Source of the DNA: Verrucomicrobiota bacterium
GTDB lineage: Bacteria; Verrucomicrobiota; Verrucomicrobiia; Verrucomicrobiales; Verrucomicrobiaceae
Assembly: GCA_025360015.1 (NCBI GenBank)
Contig: JANYCZ010000037.1
Location: forward strand, 1-64,000
Reading direction: 5' to 3'
DNA: 64,000 bases
Under the pieces are notes generated by a model, which was given only the letters and a program-made list of their open reading frames with translations, did no database searches and had not been told where the DNA came from. Position 1 is the stretch's first letter, and each line of letters starts with the position of its first letter. Position numbers and translations under genes: made by a program. Below, piece by piece: positions 30,582 through 40,230 of this stretch.

Positions 30582-32311
30582 AAAAACGTGCCGCCGACCT
30601 GCGCCACCGTGCTGAACGCCAGCTGCGCGAACACCCTGTGAAAAAGCTGTCGGTGGCAGATCATGCCGATGCGAAGCGCATGCTCCAGGAACTGCAGATC
30701 CACCAGATCGAGCTGGAACTGCAAAACGAGGAGCTCAAGCTCACCAAGGCCGAGGTGGATGCGGGTTTGGAGAAGTACACCGACCTCTACGACTTCGCTC
30801 CCGTCGGTTACTTCACTCTGACCCACGACGGCACCATCCAGCAGGTCAATCTCACCGGCACGAGCATGGTCGGCGTGCAGCGCTCCCGGCTGCTGGGGCA
30901 GCGTTTTGTCGCGCTGATTGATCCCAAACATCGCCGGGACTTCAACGCCTTTCTTGCCAAGGTCTTCATCGACGACGCCAGGCAATCAGGCGATTTCGAG
31001 CTGACGCGCCCGGACCAGCCGACCCTCATAGTCAACATCGCGGCCAAGTGCCAGATCAACGGGAAAGAATGCCACACCGTGGTGGTGGACATCACCGATC
31101 GCAAAAAGGTCGAGGACATCCTGCGCCGCAATGAGGCGCTGTTTGCCGCACTCCTCAACCAGGCACCCATCGGCGTGTATGTCGTGGATGATCAGTTGCG
31201 CATGGTCCAGGTGAATCCTAGAGCGGAGCCTTTGTTCAGCAAGATCGAGCCGCTGCTGGGGCGCAGCTTTGCTGAGATTATTCGCACGATCTGGCCCAAG
31301 CGCGTGGCGGATGATGCGGAAAAACGCTTCCGGCACACGCTGAAGACCGGGGAGCCGTATCAGTCGCTCGAGTTTGTCGAGCGGCGCAAGGACACGCACG
31401 TCAAGGAGGCCTATGAATGGCAGATCCAGCGGGTGACCCTGCCTTCCGGCGACCACAGGGTGGTCTGCTTTTTCAACGACATCACCGAGCGCAAGCGTGC
31501 TGAGGAAACCCAGCGCCGCGTTGAGGTGCTGGCCGCCTCCAACGCGAAGCTCAAGCAGGAAATCATACGCCGTCAGGCAGTGGAAACCGCGCTCACGAAA
31601 AGCGAGCAGCAGGCCCAGGCCTTGCTGAAGCAATCGCGTCTGCTGCAGAAAAAACTGCGCGAGTCGTCGCATCAGAACCTCCTCGCTTTGGAAAATCAGC
31701 GCAAAGAGATCAGCCATGAACTGCATGACAAAATCAGCCAGGTGTTGATCGGCATCAATGTGCGGCTCGCTGTCTTCACCCGCACGGCGGGGGTCGATTC
31801 AGAGGCCATGGCACCGGTGCGCGAGCTGGTGGAGGAGTCCGTGCGCATCGTCCACGACTACGCCCGTGAACTCCGTCCTGCCATGCTCGACCAGCTCGGC
31901 CTCATCCCCACGCTCAGCACCTACATCAACGAAATTCCCCGGCGCAAAGGCCGCCAGATTCTCTTCACCGCCTCTCCGGATGTCGAAGCGCTCGACAATG
32001 ACAAGCGCACCGTGCTTTACCGTGTTGCGCAGGAAGCCCTCGTCAACGTCACCAAACATGCGCAGGCGCGGAACGTGAACGTGACCCTGCGCCATGCGCG
32101 GGGCGGAGTGTGCCTGGAAATCACGGACGATGGCAAAGCCTTCGACGTGGACCTGCTCGCCTCCCCGCAATGGAGCCAGCGCCTCGGGCTCACCGGCATG
32201 CGCGAACGGGTGGAAATGGTCAATGGCGTGTTCAGCATTGTATCCACTCCAGGGAAGGGCACCACGATCCGCGCGGTGATTCCCATCGGGAAAAGTAGCC
32301 GGCGCAAGTAA
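30578..32311 (+). CDS. PAS-PAS-HisKA_3 sensor histidine kinase
   Basis: The 577-aa soluble kinase starts with a helical segment (ADAKRMLQELQIHQIELELQ), common in proteins paired with CheB-CheR hybrids. PAS1 (YTDLYDFAPVGYFTLTHDGT) and PAS2 (LNQAPIGVYVVDDQLRMVQV) follow, then a coiled coil and HisKA_3 with ISHELHDKISQVLIGINVR (phospho-His). HATPase_c has AQEALVNVTKHAQA, DDGKAF and LGLTGMRERV. Translation is coupled to the CheB-CheR fusion (ATGA). No response regulator follows, so the partner is elsewhere; the LuxR-type regulator or lone receivers of this island are candidates. Confidence 0.9.
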   Translation: MKKRAADLRHRAERQLREHPVKKLSVADHADAKRMLQELQIHQIELELQNEELKLTKAEVDAGLEKYTDLYDFAPVGYFTLTHDGTIQQVNLTGTSMVGVQRSRLLGQRFVALIDPKHRRDFNAFLAKVFIDDARQSGDFELTRPDQPTLIVNIAAKCQINGKECHTVVVDITDRKKVEDILRRNEALFAALLNQAPIGVYVVDDQLRMVQVNPRAEPLFSKIEPLLGRSFAEIIRTIWPKRVADDAEKRFRHTLKTGEPYQSLEFVERRKDTHVKEAYEWQIQRVTLPSGDHRVVCFFNDITERKRAEETQRRVEVLAASNAKLKQEIIRRQAVETALTKSEQQAQALLKQSRLLQKKLRESSHQNLLALENQRKEISHELHDKISQVLIGINVRLAVFTRTAGVDSEAMAPVRELVEESVRIVHDYARELRPAMLDQLGLIPTLSTYINEIPRRKGRQILFTASPDVEALDNDKRTVLYRVAQEALVNVTKHAQARNVNVTLRHARGGVCLEITDDGKAFDVDLLASPQWSQRLGLTGMRERVEMVNGVFSIVSTPGKGTTIRAVIPIGKSSRRK

Positions 32312-32332
32312 CACGCAGGATTCAGAGGCAGC

Positions 32333-33400
32333 TCAGCGCGGGGTGGCGTGAAACTTAAACAGTGGCTGTTTGGTGGAGGGGGGAGTTGTCTCTGAGGCTT
32401 TTTTGGAGTCAGATCCTGACGTGGAGTTGCGCGGAAAGAGGGTTTCCTCGGGATATTTTTTGGTGCTGGGCCAGATCAGCCGCCATGGCTGGTGCTTCAA
32501 GGTGTCGCTGCCTTCTTTGAGGTTTTCAGCGGTGGCGCTGAGCTTGCCGGTGAACTGTTTTAACTGACGGTCGAGGTTCTCCGAGGCGGTGCGCAGATTG
32601 TGCAGCGTGGCATCGATGTCCTTGTTGTCCTCCAGCTTGCCGGTGAACTTTTCCGCGTGGGCGAGCGTCTTGGCCAGATCACCGTCCGGGCCGGTCATTT
32701 TGGCGATTTGATCGAATGAAGTCGCCAGCTTGCCGTCGTCGCCGGTGAGTTTTTTGATGTTCTCCAAAGAGCCGCGCAGCGCCCCGTCTGGGCCGATGAC
32801 TTCATTGAGATGCTTGGTGAACTTTTTGAATTCTGCCAGTGCCTGGGGGAGATCTGAGTTTTGCTGGGTGAGCTTGTTGAGGTTGTCCGCCGTTTTTTGC
32901 AGGCCTTCAAAGGTGGCGGTGGCGGTCTTGAGTGCGGGGTCGAGTTTTTCCAACAACGTGGGCACGGCATCTGCGAGGCCGGGATCGCGCTCGCCAACGA
33001 AGCCGGTGCCTTCAGGGGCGAGTCCGCTGGACTCCACACCTGTGGTGAAATCGATGACCGGCTTGCCGAGGAGGCTGGGCAGCGTCATGCGGGCTTTGAC
33101 CTTGTTGAAGATCTGCGCGGACTTGTCCACCTGGATGTCCACCGAGGTTTCAAGCTTCGGGTCGGGGCGTTCTTTTTCCGGCACGGGCGAGTGCAGCTCG
33201 ATGACCTGGCCGATCCTGCGACCTGCCAGCAGCACGGGTGCGCCAGGGGAAAGGCTGGAGGCGTTGTCCAGATAGATGCGGAATTTTTTCTGCGCCACGA
33301 AGACCCCCGGCGCGCCGAGGTAGAGGAGCAGGCAGACGAGCGCGGTGAGCGTCACGACGACGAGCACGCCGGTGCGGATTTCATTGCGGAAAATAGTCAT
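32333..33400 (-). CDS. mlaD: MlaD-like MCE domain lipid-transport protein
   Basis: The 355-aa protein has one N-terminal membrane anchor (VLVVVTLTALVCLLLYLGAP) and an MCE domain (about 38-120: IYLDNASSLSPGAPVLLAGR). A long helical C-terminal part has recurring TGDDGKLATSF / TGPDGDLAKTL segments. MlaD forms a periplasmic hexamer passing phospholipids between the inner-membrane ABC transporter and the outer membrane. It is the last gene of the mlaE-mlaF-mlaD operon (ATGA overlap at 33397-33400). The extended tail is longer than in E. coli MlaD (183 aa), closer to tube-forming MCE proteins. Confidence 0.88.
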   Translation of the reverse strand: MTIFRNEIRTGVLVVVTLTALVCLLLYLGAPGVFVAQKKFRIYLDNASSLSPGAPVLLAGRRIGQVIELHSPVPEKERPDPKLETSVDIQVDKSAQIFNKVKARMTLPSLLGKPVIDFTTGVESSGLAPEGTGFVGERDPGLADAVPTLLEKLDPALKTATATFEGLQKTADNLNKLTQQNSDLPQALAEFKKFTKHLNEVIGPDGALRGSLENIKKLTGDDGKLATSFDQIAKMTGPDGDLAKTLAHAEKFTGKLEDNKDIDATLHNLRTASENLDRQLKQFTGKLSATAENLKEGSDTLKHQPWRLIWPSTKKYPEETLFPRNSTSGSDSKKASETTPPSTKQPLFKFHATPR

Positions 33401-34173
33401 GAGGGTGTGGACTGGAGGATGGGGCCCTGGGTGTCCCCGGCGATGAACTGGGCAACGACGGGGTCGGTGGATGCTTTGAAATTTTCCGGTGTGTCGCAGG
33501 CGATGATCTTGCCCTTGTAGAGCATGGCCATCTGGGTGGCGACTTTGAAGGCGCTGCCCATCTCATGCGTGACGATGATGGAGGTGGCGCCGATCTTTTC
33601 ACTGAGGCTGATGATGAGCTCATCAATGACGGCGCTGATGACGGGATCGAGACCGGCGGTGGGCTCGTCATAGAGGATGAGCTCGGGATCCATGATAATG
33701 CCACGGGCGAGGCCGATGCGCTTGCGCATGCCGCCGCTAAGTTCAGCGGGCATCTTGTCGCGCACCTCCGACATGCCTACCAGGGCGAGCTTTTCATCGA
33801 CCAGCTGGTCGATCTCCGAGCGGGACTTGCTGGTGAGTTCTTCCAGCGGCAGCGCGAGATTGTCCCGCACGCTGAGGGAGCTGATGAGCGCGCTGTATTG
33901 ATAGACCATGCCGATCTTCTGGCGCATGCGGTTGAGGCGCAGGCGACCCATGCGGTTGACCTTGAGGCCGTTGAACAGGATCTCGCCCGCGCTTGGTTTC
34001 AGCAGGCCGAGGATGAGGCGGAGCAGGGTGCTCTTGCCGCCGCCGGACTGGCCGAGGACGACCAGGCGCGAGCGGGAGGGCACGGACAGACTCACCCCGC
34101 CGAGGATTTCCTTCTCATCAAAGGAGAGGTGAACGTCGCGCAGTTCCACGCTGTTTTTTTGGGGCTCGCTCAT
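33397..34173 (-). CDS. mlaF: MlaF-like ABC transporter ATPase
   Basis: The 258-aa ATPase shows Walker A GQSGGGKST, signature LSGGMRKRIGLARG, Walker B LILYDEPTAGLD and switch His in VTHEMG. The sequence around the signature is typical of the Mla/Ttg2A lipid-transport ATPases. It drives MlaE in moving phospholipids. It overlaps both neighbours by ATGA. Confidence 0.92.
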   Translation of the reverse strand: MSEPQKNSVELRDVHLSFDEKEILGGVSLSVPSRSRLVVLGQSGGGKSTLLRLILGLLKPSAGEILFNGLKVNRMGRLRLNRMRQKIGMVYQYSALISSLSVRDNLALPLEELTSKSRSEIDQLVDEKLALVGMSEVRDKMPAELSGGMRKRIGLARGIIMDPELILYDEPTAGLDPVISAVIDELIISLSEKIGATSIIVTHEMGSAFKVATQMAMLYKGKIIACDTPENFKASTDPVVAQFIAGDTQGPILQSTPS

Positions 34174-34991
34174 GAGTTGAAAAGTGCGACGAGGACGATG
34201 TTGCAGAGGGTGTCGAAGGCGATGACGACGGTGATCGCCGTGACGACGCTCTGAGTTGTGGCGGCTCCGACACCAGCGGCGCCGCCACGCACGGAGAGGC
34301 CTTTGTAGCAGGCGACGAGTCCGATGATGAGGCCAAAGAGAAAGCTCTTCACCGTGCCGGCGATGATGTCGCGGATGAGCATGCTCTCCAAGGCGGCATG
34401 CACGAAGTGGTGGACTGAGGTGTCAAACGCCCAGCGGGAGATGAGGGCGGCGCCGACCATGGCGGTGAAATTGGAAACGACGACGAGGCAGGGCAGCAGC
34501 AGGAACACCGCGAGGACGCGCGGGCCCACAAGGAAGCGCAGCGGGCCGATGCCCATGGCCTCGATGGCCTCCACCTCCTCCGACACGACCATGGTGCCCA
34601 GCTCGGCGGTATAGGCCGCGCCGATGCGTGCGGCGACCATGATGCCGGTCATCAGCGGGCCGAGTTCACGGGTGAAAGAGATGGCCACGAGGCCGGGCAC
34701 CATCTGCTCCTGGCCAAAGGTCTGGAGCTGATATCCGGTGAGAAGCGCCATGGTGAGACCGATGAAAAAAGAGACCAGAGACACCAGCCCGATGGAGCCC
34801 ACGCCGGTGCGGTCTGTTTGCGCAAAGAAGATGGAAAGGCGGAAGGGCATGCGCCCGCGCACCACGCGGTCTCCCATCTCCTGAATCGTGTCTATGAGAA
34901 GCCATACGACGCTGCTGAGGTGCTGGAGCGACGTTCGAATGGCGGACCAGGGACCAAACATACTCCCAAGCATCGTCCATGGGCGGTACAT
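34170..34991 (-). CDS. mlaE: MlaE-like ABC permease
   Basis: From the ATG at 34991 (AAGGA 7 nt upstream) the product is 273 aa with several membrane helices (IGLVSLVSFFIGLTMALLTG, VLAVFLLLPCLVVVSNFTAM, LFGLIIGLVACYKGL). The MlaE signature region includes RELGPLMTGIMVAARIGAAY and EVEAIEAMGIGPLRFLVGPR. It is the inner-membrane permease of the lipid-transport complex and first gene of the operon. A longer in-frame start at 35063 lacks family similarity. Confidence 0.9.
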   Translation of the reverse strand: MYRPWTMLGSMFGPWSAIRTSLQHLSSVVWLLIDTIQEMGDRVVRGRMPFRLSIFFAQTDRTGVGSIGLVSLVSFFIGLTMALLTGYQLQTFGQEQMVPGLVAISFTRELGPLMTGIMVAARIGAAYTAELGTMVVSEEVEAIEAMGIGPLRFLVGPRVLAVFLLLPCLVVVSNFTAMVGAALISRWAFDTSVHHFVHAALESMLIRDIIAGTVKSFLFGLIIGLVACYKGLSVRGGAAGVGAATTQSVVTAITVVIAFDTLCNIVLVALFNS

Positions 34992-35147
34992 TGGATGTTC
35001 CTTATTGCCGTGTCGTGTCTTCCTTGGGCCTGTGCCGGGTAGCAGGCCGCAGAGAACTGTCATCTCCTACGAAGGTAGGCATGCCGGGGGATTGGCGCAC
35101 GATGTCCCGCAGCCCTTCAGGCCGCGATAGCTCTCTCACGACCTTTG

Positions 35148-36692
35148 TCACATGCCCAATTCCGGCTTTGGCCAGTCATCCGGGGCTGACTTGTCCGGAG
35201 CGACCGGCTCCAGCGGGGTCTCGGCGGGGCCGGTGATGACCTTGCCCTGAGCGGTGAAGATGGAGCCATGGCAGGGGCAGTCCCAGGTCTGGTCGGCGTG
35301 ATTCCACCCGACTACGCAGCCTAGGTGCGGGCAGATGGCGCTGAGGAGCGTGACCTTGCCGTCTTTGTCTTTGGAGGCGGCCACTTTTTTGCCGTGGAGG
35401 CGGAGGATGGCCCCCTCCCCGGGTGCAAGTTCTCGGGGATCGCGGCCTGCACCGATGAAGAGGCTTTTGGTGAGGTAGTAGGGGTAGTCTTTGTTTTCCT
35501 TCAGGTAGTCCCAGGTGCTGGAGAGCTCCTTGCGCTCGACGCGGAAAAGTTCCTGCCATGGATTGGAGATATCGAGGACATGGTCAGCGAACATCCGGGC
35601 GGCAAGCGTGCCGAAGGTCATGCCGGTGCCGGAGAATCCGGTGGCGACAAACTGCCCGGCGTATTCGCCGATGAAGGGCAGGCCGTCCACGGTCTCGATG
35701 ACCTGGCCTGACCAGCGGCGGAGAAAGGTGGCGGTGGGGAAAAGCGCATGGAGGCGCTTTTCCAGTGCGGTGTATGAGGCGTCGGTGTTTTTTTCCTGCC
35801 CGGTCTTGTGGTCTTCACCGCCGGCGATGATGCGCAGCTTGTCTCCGACCTTGTCGGTGCGGAAGTAGAAGTAGGGATCTGAAGTGTCCCACCACAGGGC
35901 TTCGGGAACGGATGCCTCCGGCAGCTCCGCCTCCATGGCGTACGTAGAGTAGCCAGCGAGCTTGGTCTGGAGCAGCATGGAGCTCAGGGTGCCGGCCGCG
36001 CCCTGCAAGGGGACATGCGTGGCGATGAAGACATGCTGGTAGGAAAGGGTATGGCCGTTGCAGCGCACGGTGCGTTTTTCGGAATCGAATTCCAAGACTT
36101 CGCTGTTTTCGTGAATCTGCGCGCCCATTTTGCGTGCGGCCTCAGCGAGCGCCTGGACATACTTGGTGGGGTGAAACTTCAGCAGATTGGAAAAGAGCAC
36201 CGCAGGCTGGTCGGTGACGGGGCACTCCGGGAGGAACTGCGCATCAAATCCCATCTCGGTGGCGAGTGCGGCGTCTTCGCGCAGGGAGTCAGACTCCTCT
36301 TTTTCAGAGCCGGGAGCCGCGTAGAGATAAGCGGGCACATGGGTGAACTCGCAGTCGATTTCCTCGGCGCAGACATTGCGGCGGATCTGTTCGGCGGAGG
36401 CCTTGCAGGCATCCCAGACAGCCTCGGCATGATCGCGGCCGAATTTCTTGACGAGATCATGCAGGCGCTCATCGGTGGGGTAGCTGATGTGGGCGGTGGT
36501 GCACATCGTCTGGCCGGCGCACAGCTTTTCCTTTTCCACCAGGATGACGGAGCACCCCGCCTGGGCCAGCAGGTAGGCCGCCGTGGCGCCAGTGATGCCG
36601 CCGCCGATGATCAGCGCCTCTGCCGTGGCATCCTGCGCAAGAGGAGGGAATGAAGGGGGGGAGGAAAGCTTCCAGGGGGACTCGTGTTGCAT
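35148..36692 (-). CDS. FAD-dependent oxidoreductase with C-terminal Rieske domain
   Basis: From the ATG at 36692 the product is 514 aa. An N-terminal FAD-binding DAO fold (ALIIGGGITGATAAYLLAQA, FIGEYAGQFVATGFSGTGMT) spans about 1-410. It is followed by a Rieske [2Fe-2S] domain with CPHLGC and CPCHGS as the Cys-His ligand pairs. This DAO-Rieske fusion is widespread in bacteria; the substrate is unknown, with amine or amino-acid oxidation usually presumed. The 51-codon upstream open frame is Pro/His-rich and rejected. The gene is isolated, 167 nt from the ligD pair. Confidence 0.88.
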   Translation of the reverse strand: MQHESPWKLSSPPSFPPLAQDATAEALIIGGGITGATAAYLLAQAGCSVILVEKEKLCAGQTMCTTAHISYPTDERLHDLVKKFGRDHAEAVWDACKASAEQIRRNVCAEEIDCEFTHVPAYLYAAPGSEKEESDSLREDAALATEMGFDAQFLPECPVTDQPAVLFSNLLKFHPTKYVQALAEAARKMGAQIHENSEVLEFDSEKRTVRCNGHTLSYQHVFIATHVPLQGAAGTLSSMLLQTKLAGYSTYAMEAELPEASVPEALWWDTSDPYFYFRTDKVGDKLRIIAGGEDHKTGQEKNTDASYTALEKRLHALFPTATFLRRWSGQVIETVDGLPFIGEYAGQFVATGFSGTGMTFGTLAARMFADHVLDISNPWQELFRVERKELSSTWDYLKENKDYPYYLTKSLFIGAGRDPRELAPGEGAILRLHGKKVAASKDKDGKVTLLSAICPHLGCVVGWNHADQTWDCPCHGSIFTAQGKVITGPAETPLEPVAPDKSAPDDWPKPELGM

Positions 36693-36859
36693 AAGAGCGA
36701 AGGGTGGGGAGGGAAGTGGCGGGTGGGGGGGGTGCACGCTTTCGGAGTAATCGCATGCGCGTCTGTGGGCAGCCGTACGTCCGATGACCCCTGAGAGTGA
36801 ACGGCGGTGAAGCACGGGTCGGAAGAGGGTCCAGTTGCGGCGCAACTGGACAACTTTCG

Positions 36860-37762
36860 CTACTGAATGGCGGGCAGCTTTTGCTTCAGAGTGAGGACTG
36901 GCGCGAAGAGATCTCCCATTTTTTTTACGCGCTTCAGGACATCGCTGGCTTCAAAGCTCAGCTTCTTTTTGCGTTTCACGGCGGCGGCCACTTCGTCCCA
37001 GGTCAGCGGCGTGGAGACGGTGGGGTGGTCTTTGGCGCGGAGGGAGTAGGCGCAGACGGTGGTCTTGTGATCGTCATTCTGGCTCCAGTCCACGAGCACC
37101 TTGCCTTCGCGCAGTTTTTTGAGCATGTTGGAAACTACCAGATCCGGACACTGGCTTTCCAGCGTCTGCGCGATGGTGCGGGCAAAGGCCTTGGTACGCT
37201 CATAGGTCACGGGGGTGTTCAGCGGCACATAGACCTGCAAGCCCTTGGAGCCGGAGGTTTTGGGGAATGACTGCAGGCCGAGGGAGTCAAAGCAGCTCTT
37301 CAGAAGCAGGGCCACCCGGCAGCAGGTGAGGATGTCCGCAGGCGCGCCGGGATCGAGATCAAAGGCGAGCGCGGCGGGGCGTTTGATGGCGGTTTTGCGG
37401 TGGAGAAAAGTATGGAACTCGATGTTGGCGAGATTCGCCGCCCACACGAGAGAGGGTAGATCGCCGATGACGCAGTAATTGATTTTGCCCTCAGACTTGG
37501 CCACCTCCGTTGTCTTCACCCACTTCGGGCGGTGCTGCGGGCACTCCTTCTCATAGAAGAAGAAGCCGTTCACGCCATCGGGGTAGCGCTTCAGGGTAAG
37601 CGCGCGTGATTGCAAATGCGGCAGCAGATATTCGGAGATGCCGATGTAGTACTGAATGACGTCGCTCTTGGTGAAGCCGGTTTCGGGATACATCACCTTT
37701 TCCAGATTGCTCACGGGCACCTGAACACCATGGACTTCGAGCTGTGATTTCTGGCTGCTCAT
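36860..37762 (-). CDS. ligD: LigD-type DNA primase-polymerase (PolDom)
   Basis: The 300-aa protein is the archaeo-eukaryotic primase-like polymerase domain of LigD as a separate gene. The metal-binding residues are visible in LAFDLDPG (Asp135, Asp137) and KVLVDWSQND (Asp225). SGSKGLQVYVPL matches the nucleotide-binding motif, and VMYPETGFTKSDVIQYYIGI is the typical N-terminus. It would fill gaps with NTPs during non-homologous end joining. Its start overlaps the ligase gene by ATGA, so the two are translated together. No Ku gene lies in this window. Confidence 0.9.
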   Translation of the reverse strand: MSSQKSQLEVHGVQVPVSNLEKVMYPETGFTKSDVIQYYIGISEYLLPHLQSRALTLKRYPDGVNGFFFYEKECPQHRPKWVKTTEVAKSEGKINYCVIGDLPSLVWAANLANIEFHTFLHRKTAIKRPAALAFDLDPGAPADILTCCRVALLLKSCFDSLGLQSFPKTSGSKGLQVYVPLNTPVTYERTKAFARTIAQTLESQCPDLVVSNMLKKLREGKVLVDWSQNDDHKTTVCAYSLRAKDHPTVSTPLTWDEVAAAVKRKKKLSFEASDVLKRVKKMGDLFAPVLTLKQKLPAIQ

Positions 37763-39384
37763 GATTCTTGGATGCGTTCGCGCACCACCTCACGTGCGGG
37801 CTTGTCTTCGCGCATGCCCAAAAAGACGGGCTGGCGCAGGCGGTTGTCCTGAGTCCATTCGGCAAATTTGACCTGGCAGACCAGCTTGGGCTTGAGCCAG
37901 GTGCAGTGCTTCATTTCAGACTTGGTAATGCCCTGCCCCCAGCGTCCGCTGCTGTCGGCGGGCAAATTGGCGAAGGGGCACTTGTCTTGAATCAGCGGCT
38001 CAAATCTATCGTGGAGCTCTCGCAGCAGCTTGGTGTCGAAGCCGGTGCCAACTTTGCCGGTGCTTTGCAGTTTGCCTTCGACATGCACGCCGACGATGAG
38101 CGCGCCGATGTGCTTGCGGCTGCCGGTGGGCTGGGTGTAGCCACCGATGACCACCTCCTGCTCATGATGGAGCTTGAGCTTGATCCACTGCCCGCTGCGG
38201 CGGCCAACCTCATACTTGGAGTCGGGACGTTTGCCGATGAGTCCTTCCAGCCCGAGTTTTTTGGCCTGCTTGAGCAGTTCATTCACATCGCCTTCGAGCG
38301 AGTCCGAGTAGCGGATCACGTCGGAGTCCTTGAAGAGCTCACGCAGCGCCTCTTTGCGTTTCTGCAAAGGCTGGCCGGTGAGATCGCGACCTTTCAGGCG
38401 CAGGAGATCAAAGACGTAGTAGCACAGCGGCGGGCGCTCGCGGCCGAGGTCATACGCCTGCAGCAGTTGAAAGGATGAGTGGCCTTTCTCATCAAGAGCG
38501 ACGATTTCGCCATCGAGGATGCAGTCCGGCAATGAGAGTGCGTGCAGGGCCTCCGTGACTTCAGGAAACTTGTCCGTCATGTCTTTCTCAGTTCGTGAGA
38601 TCAGCGAGGTGTGCTTGCCCTGTTTGATGGTGAGGGCGCGAAAGCCGTCGAATTTGATTTCGTAAACCCAGTTTTCATCCGTCGGCGGGGCGGTCAGCGC
38701 CTTGGCTTTCATGGGCTCCACAAACAACGCGGAGTGAGAGGCCGGTGGCGGACCCTTGGCAGGTTTGGCGGCGGGCTTCTCCTTCGCCTTTGGCGTGGGC
38801 TCAGGCTTCGCGTTCAGCTTCTTTCTTGAGCTAGTCCACGGCTCCGCATCGGCCAGGCTTTTCATGTTGCGGCCAGACAAAGCAGAGGTGTCATCCGCCC
38901 GTTTGCTCACGGGTTTCATGTCCTCGCCACCACGGATGAGCAGCCATTGGTTTTCATGACGCAGGCGCACGAGATACCATTCTCCTTTGAGCTTTTTGCC
39001 GTGGAGGGTGAAGTGCAGCTTGCCGCCTTGCAGTTCCTTCAGCGGTGCCTTCGAGGCTGGCACGTAGGTGCCGGTGTCCCACACCATGACGGTGCCGCCG
39101 CCATACTGCCCCTGCGGGATGGGGCCTTCGAAGTGGATGTAGGAGAGCGGGTGATCCTCCACCTCCACGGCGAGGCGTTTTTCACCTTTCACGAATGGGA
39201 TGCCCTTCGGCACGGCCCAGGATTTCAACTGCCCGTCGAGTTCCAGGCGGAAGTCATAATGCAGGTGAGAAGCTGCGTGCTTCTGAATGACAAAGCGCCG
39301 CACTGCGCTACTCTTTTCTTTTTTGCCTGGGGGCTCGGCGGTCTTTTTGAAGTCCCGCTTTTTCTGATATTCTCGGAGAGACAT
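37759..39384 (-). CDS. ligD: LigD phosphoesterase plus ATP-dependent DNA ligase
   Basis: The 541-aa protein joins the 3'-phosphoesterase domain (about 1-155: HLHYDFRLELDGQLKSWAVP, FEGPIPQGQYGGGT) to an ATP-dependent ligase. They are linked by a Lys/Pro-rich stretch (about 180-215). The adenylated Lys is Lys244 in YEIKFDGFRA; other ligase motifs include LDGEIVALD and EGLIGKRPDSKY. The C-terminal OB domain contains GKVGTGFDTKLLREL. The polymerase domain of three-domain LigD is encoded by the next gene. TAAGGA lies about 12 nt before the start. Confidence 0.93.
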   Translation of the reverse strand: MSLREYQKKRDFKKTAEPPGKKEKSSAVRRFVIQKHAASHLHYDFRLELDGQLKSWAVPKGIPFVKGEKRLAVEVEDHPLSYIHFEGPIPQGQYGGGTVMVWDTGTYVPASKAPLKELQGGKLHFTLHGKKLKGEWYLVRLRHENQWLLIRGGEDMKPVSKRADDTSALSGRNMKSLADAEPWTSSRKKLNAKPEPTPKAKEKPAAKPAKGPPPASHSALFVEPMKAKALTAPPTDENWVYEIKFDGFRALTIKQGKHTSLISRTEKDMTDKFPEVTEALHALSLPDCILDGEIVALDEKGHSSFQLLQAYDLGRERPPLCYYVFDLLRLKGRDLTGQPLQKRKEALRELFKDSDVIRYSDSLEGDVNELLKQAKKLGLEGLIGKRPDSKYEVGRRSGQWIKLKLHHEQEVVIGGYTQPTGSRKHIGALIVGVHVEGKLQSTGKVGTGFDTKLLRELHDRFEPLIQDKCPFANLPADSSGRWGQGITKSEMKHCTWLKPKLVCQVKFAEWTQDNRLRQPVFLGMREDKPAREVVRERIQES

Positions 39385-39525
39385 GGCGCGTGGGGTTCCT
39401 TATTATCCCCGGTATTCGCATGGCCGGGAGTCGGCGCGCTTGTCGTTTTGCAAGTGACAAAGGACACGGCCAGCCGCACTGCGGCTGCGATTTAATGACG
39501 CTTTAGAAAAAATGAGAGAGCCGCA

Positions 39526-40230
39526 ATGACCCACGCCCTTCCATGCCAGCCGCCGAGTTCCCTGCGCGCACTCGCCACAGATTATGACGGCACGCTGGCG
39601 CATGATGGCAAGGTCACTGATGCCACGCTGCAAGCCATGGAACGTCTGAAGCAGGCGGGCTTCAAGCTCATCCTGGTGACGGGTCGCGAACTGAATGACC
39701 TTATCGCCACGTTTCCGCAGATCGGCCTCTTTGACCTGATGGTGATGGAAAACGGCGCGGTGCTGTATGAGCCCGCCACGGGAAACACTGAACTGCTGGG
39801 CGCGCTGCCACCACCTGAGTTCATCACGCGCCTGATCGAAAAAGGCATGCCGGTGGATGTCGGCAAGGTCATCGTGGCCACGTGGGAGCCGCATGAGGCG
39901 GAAGTGCTTGCGGCCATCAAGGAACTGGGGCTGGACCTGCAGGTCATCTTTAACAAAGGAGCGGTCATGATTTTGCCCAGCGGCGTGAACAAGGCGACCG
40001 GGCTGCGTGCGGCGCTGGCCGCACTGGGACTTGATGCGGCGGAGGTGGTGGGCGTGGGCGATGCGGAAAACGACCATGCGTTTCTGAACATCTGCGGCTG
40101 GTCGGTGGCGGTGGCCAACGCGCTGCCATCCGTGCGCGAAAAAGTGCAGCACGTCACGGCGGCGGGCCATGGTGACGGTGTGGCGGAACTGATCGACTGC
40201 CTGCTAACCCCTCGCCCAATCCAAGCATGA
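39526..40230 (+). CDS. HAD-family phosphatase (Cof/IIB type)
   Basis: The 234-aa protein shows HAD motif I ATDYDGTLA, motif II LILVTGRE, Lys in the GAVMILPSGVNKATGLR cap/core junction and motif IV VVGVGDAENDHAFL. This is the Cof-type IIB layout, acting on small sugar phosphates or nucleotides. Its stop overlaps the ROK-type sugar kinase gene (ATGA), suggesting opposing steps on a sugar phosphate. It is divergent from the ligase gene. Confidence 0.88.
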   Translation: MTHALPCQPPSSLRALATDYDGTLAHDGKVTDATLQAMERLKQAGFKLILVTGRELNDLIATFPQIGLFDLMVMENGAVLYEPATGNTELLGALPPPEFITRLIEKGMPVDVGKVIVATWEPHEAEVLAAIKELGLDLQVIFNKGAVMILPSGVNKATGLRAALAALGLDAAEVVGVGDAENDHAFLNICGWSVAVANALPSVREKVQHVTAAGHGDGVAELIDCLLTPRPIQA

